A stretch of 64,000 nt of DNA. It comes from Bradyrhizobium sp. (GTDB lineage Bacteria > Pseudomonadota > Alphaproteobacteria > Rhizobiales > Xanthobacteraceae). The position numbers and the translations under genes were made by a program. Below the pieces are notes generated by a model. The model saw only the letters and a program-made list of their open reading frames with translations. It searched no databases and was not told the DNA's origin. The stretch lies in contig NZ_JACRMG010000012.1 of the NCBI RefSeq assembly GCF_016219575.1, forward strand, positions 62,001-126,000, written 5' to 3'. This document shows, one piece after another, positions 36,201 to 43,245 of the stretch (its first letter is position 1; every line of letters starts with the position of its first letter).

Positions 36201-36767
36201 CAGCGCAAAGCCCAAAATGCCGAGATCGAGATAGTCCTGCAGCGTCGCCGGATTGACCACCGGCATCAGGGCTGCGGCAAACACCTGCTCGCTCTGATGC
36301 GCCAGGGTCGAGGACTGGCAGCCATGGTCGTCGCCGGCGAGCGCAATGACGCCACCGTTGATCGAGGAGCCGGCGGAGTTGGCGTGCTTGAGCGCATCGA
36401 GCGAGCGGTCGACGCCCGGCCCCTTGCCGTACCAGATGCCGAACACGCCATCGACCTTGGCGCCGGGGAACATGCCGACCTGCTGGCTGCCCCACACCGC
36501 GGTGGCGGCGAGATCCTCGTTCAGGCCGGGGACGAAGGCGATGTCATGCTGCTGCAGGAACGACTTGGCGCGCCACAGGGCGTGGTCGTACATGCCGAGC
36601 GGCGAGCCGCGATAGCCGGAGATGAAGCCCGCGGTGTTGAGACCCGCCGCGCGATCGCGCTCCCTTTGCAGCATCGGCAGCCGGACCAGGGCCTGCGTGC
36701 CCGACAGAAAGATCCGCTTCGCATCCAGCCGGTACTTGTCGTCCAGCCCAACTTCCAGCAATGCCAT
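33300..36767 (-). CDS. Indolepyruvate:ferredoxin oxidoreductase-family fusion protein
   Basis: 1155 residues from MALLEVGLDDKY at 36767. A single-chain 2-oxoacid:ferredoxin oxidoreductase combining the IorA-type thiamine-diphosphate part and the IorB-type gamma part. Two ferredoxin-like clusters are seen around residues 632-650 (CEGCGDCSQVSNC) and 669-685 (NCNKDFSCVEGFCPSF). Cofactor-site text includes GIGCHGMALYIPARR and NLGDGTYTHSGLLALR. The C-terminal third carries the GTGVITIGALLGMAAH gamma-subunit motif. It oxidatively decarboxylates aryl or branched 2-oxo acids to acyl-CoA with ferredoxin as acceptor. Its role in an aerobe is probably aromatic amino acid breakdown. Confidence 0.92.
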   Translation of the reverse strand: MALLEVGLDDKYRLDAKRIFLSGTQALVRLPMLQRERDRAAGLNTAGFISGYRGSPLGMYDHALWRAKSFLQQHDIAFVPGLNEDLAATAVWGSQQVGMFPGAKVDGVFGIWYGKGPGVDRSLDALKHANSAGSSINGGVIALAGDDHGCQSSTLAHQSEQVFAAALMPVVNPATLQDYLDLGILGFALSRYSGCWVGFKAISETVESSASIISDIDRIKIITPDDFEMPPGGLSIRWPDPPLEAEKRLHGPKMEAVAAFARANRFDRIELDSKPARLGIMATGKAYLDLRQALADLGITDAEAQALGLRIYKVALTWPLEARGALAFAEGLQDVLVVEEKRGFIEDQLIRILYNMDASKRPSVVGKRDESGAVLLPSEGELTPTMVAAAVVARLRKVGHRSPALEQRLAKLEAFDRPADGIGAAKLQRTPYFCSGCPHNTSTKIPEGSRAMAGIGCHGMALYIPARRTTTISHMGAEGVAWIGQAPFTNEKHVFQNLGDGTYTHSGLLALRAAAAAGVNITYKILYNDAVAMTGGQPAEGGFNVSQIAHQVAAEGTKRLAIVTDDPEKYPSNYFPPLATVHHRRELDAVQRELRDVAGLTVLIYDQTCAAEKRRRRKRGLYPDPPKRVFINERVCEGCGDCSQVSNCVSVQPLETELGRKRRIDQSNCNKDFSCVEGFCPSFVTVHGGKLRKADRTAADPSALFADLPQPATPALDGPFNILVTGIGGTGVITIGALLGMAAHVDGKACSTLDFTGLSQKNGAVMSHVRIAPHADDLSSVRIAPGNANLILGCDIVVATSATALNSADRGVTRAVVNADLLPTASFVINPDIDFEMGAMRDALNGAITADHLDILDATGLATALMGDSIATNAFMLGFAFQRGAIPLSLEAIQKAIELNGAAIEMNRLAFAWGRLAAHDLPRVVSAARFKSSAAMPAKKTLDETIAFRAKFLADYQDEAYSKRYLAEVERVRAAEAKAAPGSTELTEAFAKGLFKLMAYKDEYEVARLYSDGEFAKALQAQFDGDPSLKVLLAPPLLARRDKVTGHLQKREFGPWVFKAFGVLAKLKGFRGSALDIFGYTAERRMERALPGEYSAMIFRHLDGKLDLPRLVALAKMPEVVRGYGHIKEANVARYRAECARIESEIGQRIAQAAE

Positions 36768-36967
36768 GATGAACCTTGCCCGCGCTCCCTGCGGTCCGTG
36801 CTCGTTTCGGACCTGATTTTGCTTGGCCGGCAGCATGCACCGGTTTTGCCATGCATGCACAGCCCCCTATATGCCGCGCCGCGGCATAACACCTTTGCAT
36901 TTTGCTTGATTCCGCGCCGAAACTTGCCGCAGGAACTGGTCACGACACGGTTTTGAGGGAGACGCGG

Positions 36968-37909
36968 ATGACGAAAGCCTTCGACAGCGAAATCGCCGAG
37001 AGCAATGGCGTGCTCACCGGACCGTGGCGGCAGCCGAAACAGATGCTGCATGCGCAGACCTACGATTCGCACGCCTCGATCCATGACGATGCGACCGCAC
37101 AGAAGCTCGGCTTCCAGGGCGGTACCATCGAGGGCCCGACCCATTTCAGCCAGTTCGCGCCGCTCTGCGAGCGCATCTGGGGCAAACAATGGTTCGAGAC
37201 CGGCTGTCTTTCGGCGCACTACCGCAATCCCGTGTTCGAGGGCGAGGAGGTGCAGGCGAGCATCGAGATGCCGAAGCCCGGTCGAAGCGTCTGCGCGATC
37301 GGCATGACGCGGAAGGACGGCACGGAGATTCTGCGCGGCACCGCCTCCGTCGGACGCGACGTGACGGAGACCGCGCTGACGCAGCGGCTGAAGGAATTGA
37401 AGCCGCTGGCCGATCCCGTGATCCTGCGCGACATCAAGGTCGGCATGAAGACCGCGCGGCAGAGCGTGAAGATGGATCTCGACCAGCACATGGGCGATCT
37501 CTACCCGTTCTCGCTGGCCGACAAGCTCAAGGTCATCACCGAGCCCTCGCCTTATTATTCGGGCGACGACAATCCCTGGGGCCGGCCGATCGTGCCGATG
37601 GAGATGCTGAGCGTGCTGTTCCAGTATCGCGCGCGCGAGGATCGCCTGCCGGTGCGCGGCCCCGCGGTCGGCCTGTTCGCCGACCAGGAGATCCGCCTGC
37701 TGCGCGGCCCGCTGTTCGTAGGCCAGAGCTACACGTCCGAGCGCGAGGTGGTTGCCTTGAGCGGCAGCCGGCGCACGGAGAGCATGTGGGTACGCACCAC
37801 CGTGTTCGGCGGCGACAATGCGCCGGTGGCGACGATGCTGCTCAACGGCGCCAGCATCAAGCAGTCCTATGCGCCGTATGAGAAGGAATACGCCGAGCTT
37901 TATTCGTAA
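36968..37909 (+). CDS. Hotdog-fold (MaoC/FAS1-like dehydratase) protein
   Basis: 313 residues from MTKAFDSEIAES, with a GAGGGAGACG ribosome site. Two hotdog-like halves can be inferred: an N-terminal block with DDATAQKLGFQGGTIEGPTHFSQF, typical of MaoC-like hydratases, and a C-terminal block around EIRLLRGPLFVGQSYTSEREVV. Probably acts on an acyl-CoA or related thioester. Divergent from the oxidoreductase fusion, with 200 bases between starts. Specific reaction unknown. Confidence 0.75.
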   Translation: MTKAFDSEIAESNGVLTGPWRQPKQMLHAQTYDSHASIHDDATAQKLGFQGGTIEGPTHFSQFAPLCERIWGKQWFETGCLSAHYRNPVFEGEEVQASIEMPKPGRSVCAIGMTRKDGTEILRGTASVGRDVTETALTQRLKELKPLADPVILRDIKVGMKTARQSVKMDLDQHMGDLYPFSLADKLKVITEPSPYYSGDDNPWGRPIVPMEMLSVLFQYRAREDRLPVRGPAVGLFADQEIRLLRGPLFVGQSYTSEREVVALSGSRRTESMWVRTTVFGGDNAPVATMLLNGASIKQSYAPYEKEYAELYS

Positions 37910-37975
37910 GCCTGTGCTTCCCCCATGAGACAGTGCTAGGCTCGCGATACTGGGTCTCATGGCAGGGAGGAAGTG

Positions 37976-38356
37976 ATGGCGGATAGCAAGAAGAATCGCG
38001 GCGGCACGGACCGCGCGCTGATCGCGATCGGCGAGAAATACGAGGTCGCCTACTGGTCGAAGAAGCTGAAGGTGACGCCGGCGAAGCTGAAATACGCCGT
38101 CAAGAAGGTCGGCCATTCCGCCAGGAAGGTGGGGGCCTACATCCAGGAGCAGAAGCACAAGGCCGCCGACAAGTCGCGCATTGCGGTCAGCCAGCCCTAC
38201 GAGGTCCGCTACTGGTCGAAGAAGTTCAAGATCACGCCGGCCAAGCTGAAAGCCGCCGTGGCCGCCGCCGGACATTCCTCGAAGAAGGTCGAGGCCTATC
38301 TGAAGCACCAGAAGGCGGCCAAGAAGGGGGCGAAGAAGAGAAAGAAGGCGGCGTGA
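37976..38356 (+). CDS. DUF3606-type small basic protein with two repeats
   Basis: 126 residues; the ATG at 37976 has GGGAGG five bases before it. Two copies of a 36-residue module are visible (YEVAYWSKKLKVTPAKLKYAV, here at 22-54, and YEVRYWSKKFKITPAKLKAAV at 75-107), each with a WSKK(L/F)K(V/I)TPAKLK core, followed by a Lys/Ala tail. The module matches DUF3606-like proteins, thought to bind DNA or be stress-related. Very basic, so nucleoid association is plausible. Confidence 0.75.
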   Translation: MADSKKNRGGTDRALIAIGEKYEVAYWSKKLKVTPAKLKYAVKKVGHSARKVGAYIQEQKHKAADKSRIAVSQPYEVRYWSKKFKITPAKLKAAVAAAGHSSKKVEAYLKHQKAAKKGAKKRKKAA

Positions 38357-38565
38357 GGGGCTGCGTCTGCCCCTGACCGTCCGTCTTCGCTGTCATTTCA
38401 TTCGAGCTACGCCGGACACGCTTCGCCCTTGGTTCAGGGGCGGCGGTGCCACGCGTAGCTTCAAGGGAGGAAAGTGGCTTGCCGAGCCGAAGCGCGCGGA
38501 CAAAGCCCGCCTTCGCCCGATTGGGCTTCGGCGCGGCATCCTTCGTAGGCTGCGCGCGCGAAGGA

Positions 38566-38640
38566 TGGTGGGCACGACAGGGATCGAACCTGTGACCCCT
38601 ACCATGTCAAGGTAGTGCTCTCCCGCTGAGCTACGTGCCC
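38566..38640 (-). tRNA. tRNA-Val (GAC)
   Basis: 75 bases on the minus strand, starting GGGCACGTAGCTCAGC and ending with an encoded CCA. The anticodon stem CTACC/GGTAG encloses the loop TTGACAT, giving anticodon GAC. The acceptor pairs GGGCACG/CGTGCCC and the TTCGATC T-loop are intact. No integrase or attachment-site repeat is seen next to it. Confidence 0.97.
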
Positions 38641-38722
38641 TACTAGAAAAAAGGTGGTTGGGTCGGGGTCCGTATAGCGGCTGCGGACCGGGGCCGCAAG
38701 GACAGTCAGCCCCTAAATTTCA

Positions 38723-38772
38723 TAGCGTTTTCAAGCGAAGCGGGCACCGTTTCGCGTTCGGAAAACGCGCTA
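38723..38772. repeat. Dispersed palindromic repeat, family C copy 1
   Basis: TAGCGTTTTC at the left pairs imperfectly with GAAAACGCGCTA at the right, around AAGCGAAGCGGGCACCG. It matches, in reverse, the second half of the element at 43142. It lies 10 bases beyond the stop of cpdR. Confidence 0.75.
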
Positions 38773-38782
38773 AGACCGGAAA

Positions 38783-39142
38783 TCAGGCCGCCAGCATCTT
38801 GTTCACTTCGCTGACCAATTCGCGAAGATGGACCGGTTTGGCCAGAACCTTGGCGTTCTTGGGGGCTTCCGAATCCGAGTTCAGGGCCACCGCCGCAAAG
38901 CCGGTGATGAACATGATCTTGATATCGGGGTCGAGCTCGGCGGCACGGCGGGCGAGCTCAATGCCGTCCATCTCCGGCATGACGATGTCCGTCAGCAGCA
39001 TCTCGAACGGCTCCTCGCGCAGCCGCTGATAGGCCGACATGCCGTTGTCGTGGGGCGACACCTCGAAACCGGCGTTTTCCAGCGCCTTGACGAGGAAGCG
39101 GCGCATGTCGTTGTCGTCTTCGGCGAGGAGAATTTTGTGCAT
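38783..39142 (-). CDS. cpdR: Single-domain response regulator CpdR
   Basis: 119 residues from MHKILLAEDDNDMRRF; the open frame starts nine codons earlier without support. A lone receiver domain: acidic pair E8/D9/D10, phosphoacceptor D52 in LLTDIVMPEMDG, conserved Thr in MFITGFAA and Lys in VLAKPVHLREL. Sequence and genome context match CpdR of Rhizobiales, which, when unphosphorylated, brings ClpXP to its substrates at the cell pole to degrade cell-cycle proteins such as CtrA. Phosphorylation by the CckA-ChpT relay would switch this off; those genes are not in the window. Confidence 0.92.
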   Translation of the reverse strand: MHKILLAEDDNDMRRFLVKALENAGFEVSPHDNGMSAYQRLREEPFEMLLTDIVMPEMDGIELARRAAELDPDIKIMFITGFAAVALNSDSEAPKNAKVLAKPVHLRELVSEVNKMLAA

Positions 39143-39449
39143 GGGTTTCGGTCGTCTAGTCCGGGTCACTGGATCACTCCACTCACTAAGCCCTGCAGAC
39201 AGTAAATTTCGGGTGAAAGACCATCGGCCGAGGCCAGCCGGCAGGTGGCGATCTTACTGCATCAGGAGCGGGGCGGAAGGCAATCGAGACGGGCCTGAAG
39301 GGCTGCAAAGAAGTGTTCCAGGGTAAACGGGCTTTTTTCCTTGGCAGAAGCCTGCGATTTCCGACAATATCGCCTCACAAAGCACGCGATTTTCTGGCAG
39401 AAATGAGCCTGCGGGAAGAATCTCGCTCGACAGGGACGGCGCCCGGCGA
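39143..39449. other. Divergent intergenic region between cpdR and the amidohydrolase gene
   Basis: 307 bases with no gene I can support. It must hold both divergent promoters. I looked for a TTAA-N7-TTAA CtrA box and did not find one. No strong hairpin or repeat stands out. Confidence 0.6.
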
Positions 39450-40337
39450 ATGACCCAGTTTGATGGCGAGTTGTCGCCACCGTTCGAAATCGTGGAGCCC
39501 GCGAGCTGGCGGGCGCCGATCATCTTCAACTCCCCCCATTCTGGCTCGGTCTATCCGGAGGAATTCCTTAACGCCTCGCGGATCGATCTCGCCGCGCTGC
39601 GCCGCTCCGAGGATTCGTTCATGGACGAATTGATCGGCCACCTGAGCGAACGCGGCTTCCCGGTGGTGACGGTGAATTTCCCGCGCTCCTATGTCGACGT
39701 GAACCGCGAGCCCTACGAGCTCGATCCCAGGATGTTCGCCGGACGGCTGCCGAGCTTTGCCAATACGCGCTCGATGCGGGTGGCCGGCGGGCTCGGCACC
39801 ATCCCGCGCGTGGTCGGCGACGGCCAGGAGATCTATCGCGAGCGGCTGTCGGTCGACGACGCGCTCGGCCGCATCGAGGCGCTGTACAAGCCGTACCACC
39901 GTGCGCTGCGGCGGCTGATCAACAAGGCGCACCAGACTTTCGGCACGGTCATTCTGGTGGACTGCCATTCCATGCCGTCGGTCGGCGTGTCGCGCGACGA
40001 GCCGCGGCGGCCGGACGTCGTGATCGGCGACCGCTACGGCACGAGTTGCGCAGCCGTGCTGCCGGAGCTGGTGGAGGATACGCTCGCCGGTCTCGGCTAT
40101 TCGATCGGCCGCAACAAGCCCTATGCCGGCGGCTTCATCACCGAGCATTACGGCAATCCCGCCAGCGGCCTGCACACGGTGCAGCTCGAGCTCAACCGCG
40201 CCGTCTATATGGACGAGCGCCGCAGGGAGCGCGGCCCGCGCTTTGCGCAGGTGGCGGCCGATTTCGCCGCCATTGCCGACCGGCTGGCGGAAATGCCGCT
40301 CGGCGATCTCGGGCCGTTCCAGGCCGCGGCCGAATAG
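39450..40337 (+). CDS. N-formylglutamate amidohydrolase-family protein
   Basis: 295 residues. The family is recognised by APIIFNSPHSGSVYPEEF, the metal-site VVTVNFPRSYVDVNREPYELD, VDCHSMPSVGVSR and the C-terminal HYGNPASGLHTVQLELNR. The HutG-type enzyme hydrolyses N-formylglutamate in histidine degradation. No other hut gene is present here, and in many alphaproteobacteria a copy of this family sits beside cpdR, so the real substrate may be different. Confidence 0.85.
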   Translation: MTQFDGELSPPFEIVEPASWRAPIIFNSPHSGSVYPEEFLNASRIDLAALRRSEDSFMDELIGHLSERGFPVVTVNFPRSYVDVNREPYELDPRMFAGRLPSFANTRSMRVAGGLGTIPRVVGDGQEIYRERLSVDDALGRIEALYKPYHRALRRLINKAHQTFGTVILVDCHSMPSVGVSRDEPRRPDVVIGDRYGTSCAAVLPELVEDTLAGLGYSIGRNKPYAGGFITEHYGNPASGLHTVQLELNRAVYMDERRRERGPRFAQVAADFAAIADRLAEMPLGDLGPFQAAAE

Positions 40338-40575
40338 TCCGCGCACATTGCGCGGACATTGCGCACAAATTGTCCTCAAAGCTTCGGACAATCTTTCAGG
40401 ACGGGAACAGGGCGTCGTTAACGGTCTGATGTCGTTTGCCGGCCGCCTGCCCCTCATACCGGGAACTATGGAGCATTTTAGGGTTACCCTTCAGGACCTC
40501 TTCAAGTCTGGAACGCACTTTCCCCTGCGCGGAACCTGGAGCCGCGTACGCAAACCAGAAACCCTGGAGGTCAAG

Positions 40576-40740
40576 TTGAAAAAGGTCTTCTCAAAGTTCT
40601 TGTCCGACGAGTCGGGGGCAACCGCCATCGAGTACGGCCTGATCGCAGCCGGCATCGCGCTTGCCATCATCGCCGTGGTGAACGGCCTTGGTACGAACCT
40701 CAACGAGAAGTTCACGTCGATCAACACGTCGCTGAAGTAA
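40576..40740 (+). CDS. Flp/Fap-type pilin (type IVb)
   Basis: 54 residues from a TTG at 40576, chosen because GGAGG lies five bases upstream and the product begins KKVFSKFLSDESG. The prepilin signature is complete: G14-ATAI-E19-Y20, then a hydrophobic helix GLIAAGIALAIIAVVNGLG. A TadV/CpaA-type peptidase should cleave after G14. Flp pilins build the Tad adhesion pilus. No tad/cpa assembly genes are in the window, so this is either a detached main pilin or an extra paralog. Confidence 0.9.
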   Translation: MKKVFSKFLSDESGATAIEYGLIAAGIALAIIAVVNGLGTNLNEKFTSINTSLK

Positions 40741-40787
40741 TCGACATCGGCGGGGCGTTCGCCGCTTCGCCTTCCACCCGGATACTG

Positions 40788-40824
40788 GAGCGGGATGACG
40801 ATTCCTCAAATCGTCATCTCGCTT
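40788..40824. repeat. Palindrome downstream of the Flp pilin gene
   Basis: GAGCGGGATGACGATT and AATCGTCATCTCGCTT pair over 14 of 16 bases around a five-base loop. It lies 48 bases after the pilin stop and could protect or end that transcript. A T-rich stretch CATTTTCTT follows, but it is not a clean terminator run. Confidence 0.65.
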
Positions 40825-40908
40825 CATTTTCTTGAGCATGGTCTCGCGGAAGACCGCCGCCCTCGGCGCGCCTGCGCGGCCCTTCGGGTCCGAACGGGTT
40901 CCCGACAA

Positions 40909-40941
40909 GAAAAAAGGGCCGCTTGAATGAACAAGCGGCCC
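40909..40941 (-). terminator. Intrinsic terminator on the minus strand
   Basis: Perfect 10-base arms GGGCCGCTTG and CAAGCGGCCC with a six-base loop at 40916-40941. On the minus strand the hairpin is followed by TTTTTTCTTGTC. No minus-strand protein gene lies upstream of it, which argues for a small RNA. Confidence 0.8.
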
Positions 40942-40997
40942 AAGTCTAGGGAGGAAACGCCCAAGGAGGGCAGCGATAGCGCGAGGCGCTACCGCAC
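40909..40997 (-). ncRNA. mmgR: Candidate mmgR/alpha-r8-type small RNA
   Basis: Read on the minus strand, the stretch has a hairpin GCCC-TCCTT-GGGC, then the unpaired segment TTTCCTCCCT, then a strong terminator hairpin and T-run. From memory, TTTCCTCCCT is the conserved unpaired motif of the alpha-r8 sRNAs, of which MmgR of Sinorhizobium meliloti (a regulator of polyhydroxybutyrate granules) is the type; the related Rfam entry is called suhB because the RNA often neighbours an inositol-monophosphatase-family gene. Here hisN, which belongs to that family, starts on the other strand 365 bases away. The 5' end is estimated from the promoter-like boxes. Confidence 0.65.
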
Positions 40998-41003
40998 CGC
41001 AAC

Positions 41004-41033
41004 AATATGCGACCGCGCTGCACAAAAGGCAAG
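41004..41033 (-). promoter_or_regulatory. Promoter-like boxes for the small RNA
   Basis: On the minus strand CTTGCC (41033-41028) and CATATT (41009-41004) are separated by 18 bases, close to the alphaproteobacterial sigma-70 pattern, and would start RNA near 40997. Confidence 0.45.
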
Positions 41034-41361
41034 AGGTTTCGATTAATTTCCTGCGCAATCCCGGCCGGAATGACTCTTATGCAACAGGTTGGTTAAATCT
41101 GAATTAGTTACATTATTTCAATATGTTACAAGACTCTCCCGGCAAAACCACGGAGTTGCCGAATGGCCACCATTGGCACAAATCTCAACTTCGTGATGGA
41201 CGCGCCCACCTGAAAATGCAGGCCAAGCGAAGGCGATTCGAAAGAAGAACGCGCGTCGGGACTGGGAATAACCTCGCGCGACCCGTGCGCGGGCCGTCCG
41301 TTTGAGCTAGGGGAATGGCGGACACGCCTCCCCCTTACCGCCTGCCATCCCAAGGACTGCC

Positions 41362-42144
41362 GTGACGGTCATCGATTTCAAAGCCTTTATCGGCCGGCTT
41401 GCGACCTCGTCCGGCGAGACGATCCTGCCGTTCTTCCGCACCTCGCTGTCGATCGACAACAAGAGCGTGGCCCAGGATTTCGACCCCGTCACCGAAGCCG
41501 ACCGCGCTGCGGAGGCCGTCATGCGGCGGCTGATCAAGGCCAACTTCCCCCAGCACGGCATCGTCGGCGAAGAGTTCGGCAATGAGCGCGAGGACGCCGA
41601 ATATGTCTGGGTGCTCGACCCCATCGACGGCACGAAATCCTTCATCGCGGGCTTCCCGATCTGGGGCACGCTGATCGCGCTGCTGCACAAGGGCACGCCG
41701 GTCTACGGCATGATGCACCAGCCCTATATCGGCGAGCGCTTCTCCGGCGACAACGGCTCGGCTCATTATGCGGGGCCGACCGGCGAGCGCAAACTGACGG
41801 TGCGGCGCTGCGCCTCGTTGAAGGAGGCAACCTCCTACACCACCAGCCCGCTGTTGATGAACGCGGCCGACCGCGCCCAGTTCGCCAAGGTCGAGGCGGC
41901 GGTGAAGCTGACGCGCTATGGCGGCGACTGCTATTCCTACTGCATGCTGGCGGCCGGCCATCTCGACCTCGTGGTCGAGACCGAGCTGAAACCCTACGAT
42001 ATCGCCGCCCTGATCCCGATCATCACCGGGGCCGGCGGCATCGTCACCACCTGGGACGGCAAGCCGGCGCAGAACGGCGGCCGCATCATCGCCGCCGGCG
42101 ACCCGCGGGTGCATGAAGCCGCGATGAAGATACTCAACAGTTGA
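41362..42144 (+). CDS. hisN: Histidinol-phosphatase (inositol-monophosphatase family)
   Basis: 260 residues from a GTG preceded by AAGGA. Metal-site motifs of the IMPase family: E70 in GIVGEEFG, D86 and D89 in LDPIDGTKSFIAGFP, and the C-terminal GGDCYSYCMLAAGHLDLVVE, where the dedicated HisN group has GGDCY. It removes phosphate from histidinol phosphate in histidine synthesis, in organisms that lack the PHP- or HAD-type enzyme. SuhB/CysQ-like enzymes are the alternative, but the GFPIWGTLIAL and GGDCY text favours HisN. Confidence 0.88.
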   Translation: MTVIDFKAFIGRLATSSGETILPFFRTSLSIDNKSVAQDFDPVTEADRAAEAVMRRLIKANFPQHGIVGEEFGNEREDAEYVWVLDPIDGTKSFIAGFPIWGTLIALLHKGTPVYGMMHQPYIGERFSGDNGSAHYAGPTGERKLTVRRCASLKEATSYTTSPLLMNAADRAQFAKVEAAVKLTRYGGDCYSYCMLAAGHLDLVVETELKPYDIAALIPIITGAGGIVTTWDGKPAQNGGRIIAAGDPRVHEAAMKILNS

Positions 42145-42169
42145 GCGCGAACCGTCAGGGAGAGCTTCG

Positions 42170-43138
42170 GTGGGGATCATTGGCAGGCTGCTGACGGGAC
42201 TGACGCTCTTGCTCCTGCCGGCGCTGGCCGCGGCACAGGAGTTCCCGGCCAAGCCGATCAAGCTGATCGTGCCGTTCCCGGCCGGTGGGCCCAACGACAT
42301 CATCGCCCGCATCGTCGGCCAGCGCATGTCGGAACTGATGAAGCAGCCCGTGGTGATCGACAATCGCGGCGGCCAGGGCGGCGCGCTCGGCACCGATGCG
42401 GTCGCCAAGGCCGCTCCCGACGGCTACACCATCGGCATCGTCAATTGCGGGGCCCTTGCGATCAACCAGACCATGGAGAAGGTGCCGTACGAGACCTTGA
42501 AGGATCTCGCGCCAGTCACCCTGGTCGTCACCGTGCCGGAAATGCTCGTGGTCGCCGGCAACGTGCCGGCGAAGAACATGAGCGAGCTGGTGGCGCTTGC
42601 GAAGGCGCAGCCCGGCAAGCTCAATTTTGCCTCCACCGGTCCCGGCAGCCTGCCGCATCTTGCCGGCGAGTTGCTCAAGCTCACCGCAGGAATTGACGTC
42701 GTCCACGTGCCCTACCGGGGCGCTGCACCCGCCATCACCGATCTGCTCGGCCAGCAGGTGCAGATGACGTTCCTCGATCTGCCGGCCATCCTGCCGCACA
42801 TCAGGAGCGGCGCGCTGAAGCCGATCGCGCTGGGCACCACGGCGCGCGCGCCGACCGCGCCCGACGTGCCGACGACGGTAGAATTAGGCATGCCGCAGCT
42901 GCGCATCGAGAACTGGTACGGCATGATCGCACCGGCCGCCACGCCGCCGGCGATCATCGAGGCGCTGAACAGGATCACCATCACCGCGCTTGCCGATCCC
43001 GCCGTGAAGGAGAAGCTCGCCGAGCAGGGCCTGACCACCGTCGGCAACTCGCCGCAGCAATTCCGCGACTACATCGCAGCCGAAACGGCGAAGTGGGCGA
43101 AGGTGATCAAGGACGCCGGCATCCAGACGACGAAGTGA
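42170..43138 (+). CDS. Bug-family (TctC-like) periplasmic substrate-binding protein
   Basis: 322 residues from a GTG with AGGGAGAG upstream. Signal peptide 1-23 ends in LAAAQ; then EFPAKPIKLIVPFPAGGPND, VVIDNRGGQGG and PDVPTTVELGMP, all Bug hallmarks. It starts 25 bases after hisN but has no functional link to it. Orphan receptor without tctAB; ligand unknown. Confidence 0.92.
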   Translation: MGIIGRLLTGLTLLLLPALAAAQEFPAKPIKLIVPFPAGGPNDIIARIVGQRMSELMKQPVVIDNRGGQGGALGTDAVAKAAPDGYTIGIVNCGALAINQTMEKVPYETLKDLAPVTLVVTVPEMLVVAGNVPAKNMSELVALAKAQPGKLNFASTGPGSLPHLAGELLKLTAGIDVVHVPYRGAAPAITDLLGQQVQMTFLDLPAILPHIRSGALKPIALGTTARAPTAPDVPTTVELGMPQLRIENWYGMIAPAATPPAIIEALNRITITALADPAVKEKLAEQGLTTVGNSPQQFRDYIAAETAKWAKVIKDAGIQTTK

Positions 43139-43141
43139 ACT

Positions 43142-43245
43142 GGAGCATTTTCTGTTCGGATGGAATCAGAACAGAAGCTCTAGATTCTTGACTTGACGCG
43201 TTTTCTTCACGCGAACCGGTATCCACATCGCTTGAAAACGCTCTA
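43142..43245. repeat. Composite palindromic repeat, with family C copy 2
   Basis: The left half pairs TTCTGTTC with GAACAGAA around TGGAATCA. The right half, CGCGTTTTCTTCACGCG through GCTTGAAAACGCTCTAG, is the family C element also at 38723 in reverse orientation. The final CTA is the stop codon of the LysR gene on the minus strand. Confidence 0.75.

Noticed and set aside
38566..38640. tRNA-Val as an integration site for an island
   Set aside because: No integrase, no direct repeat of the tRNA 3' end and no composition shift beside it.
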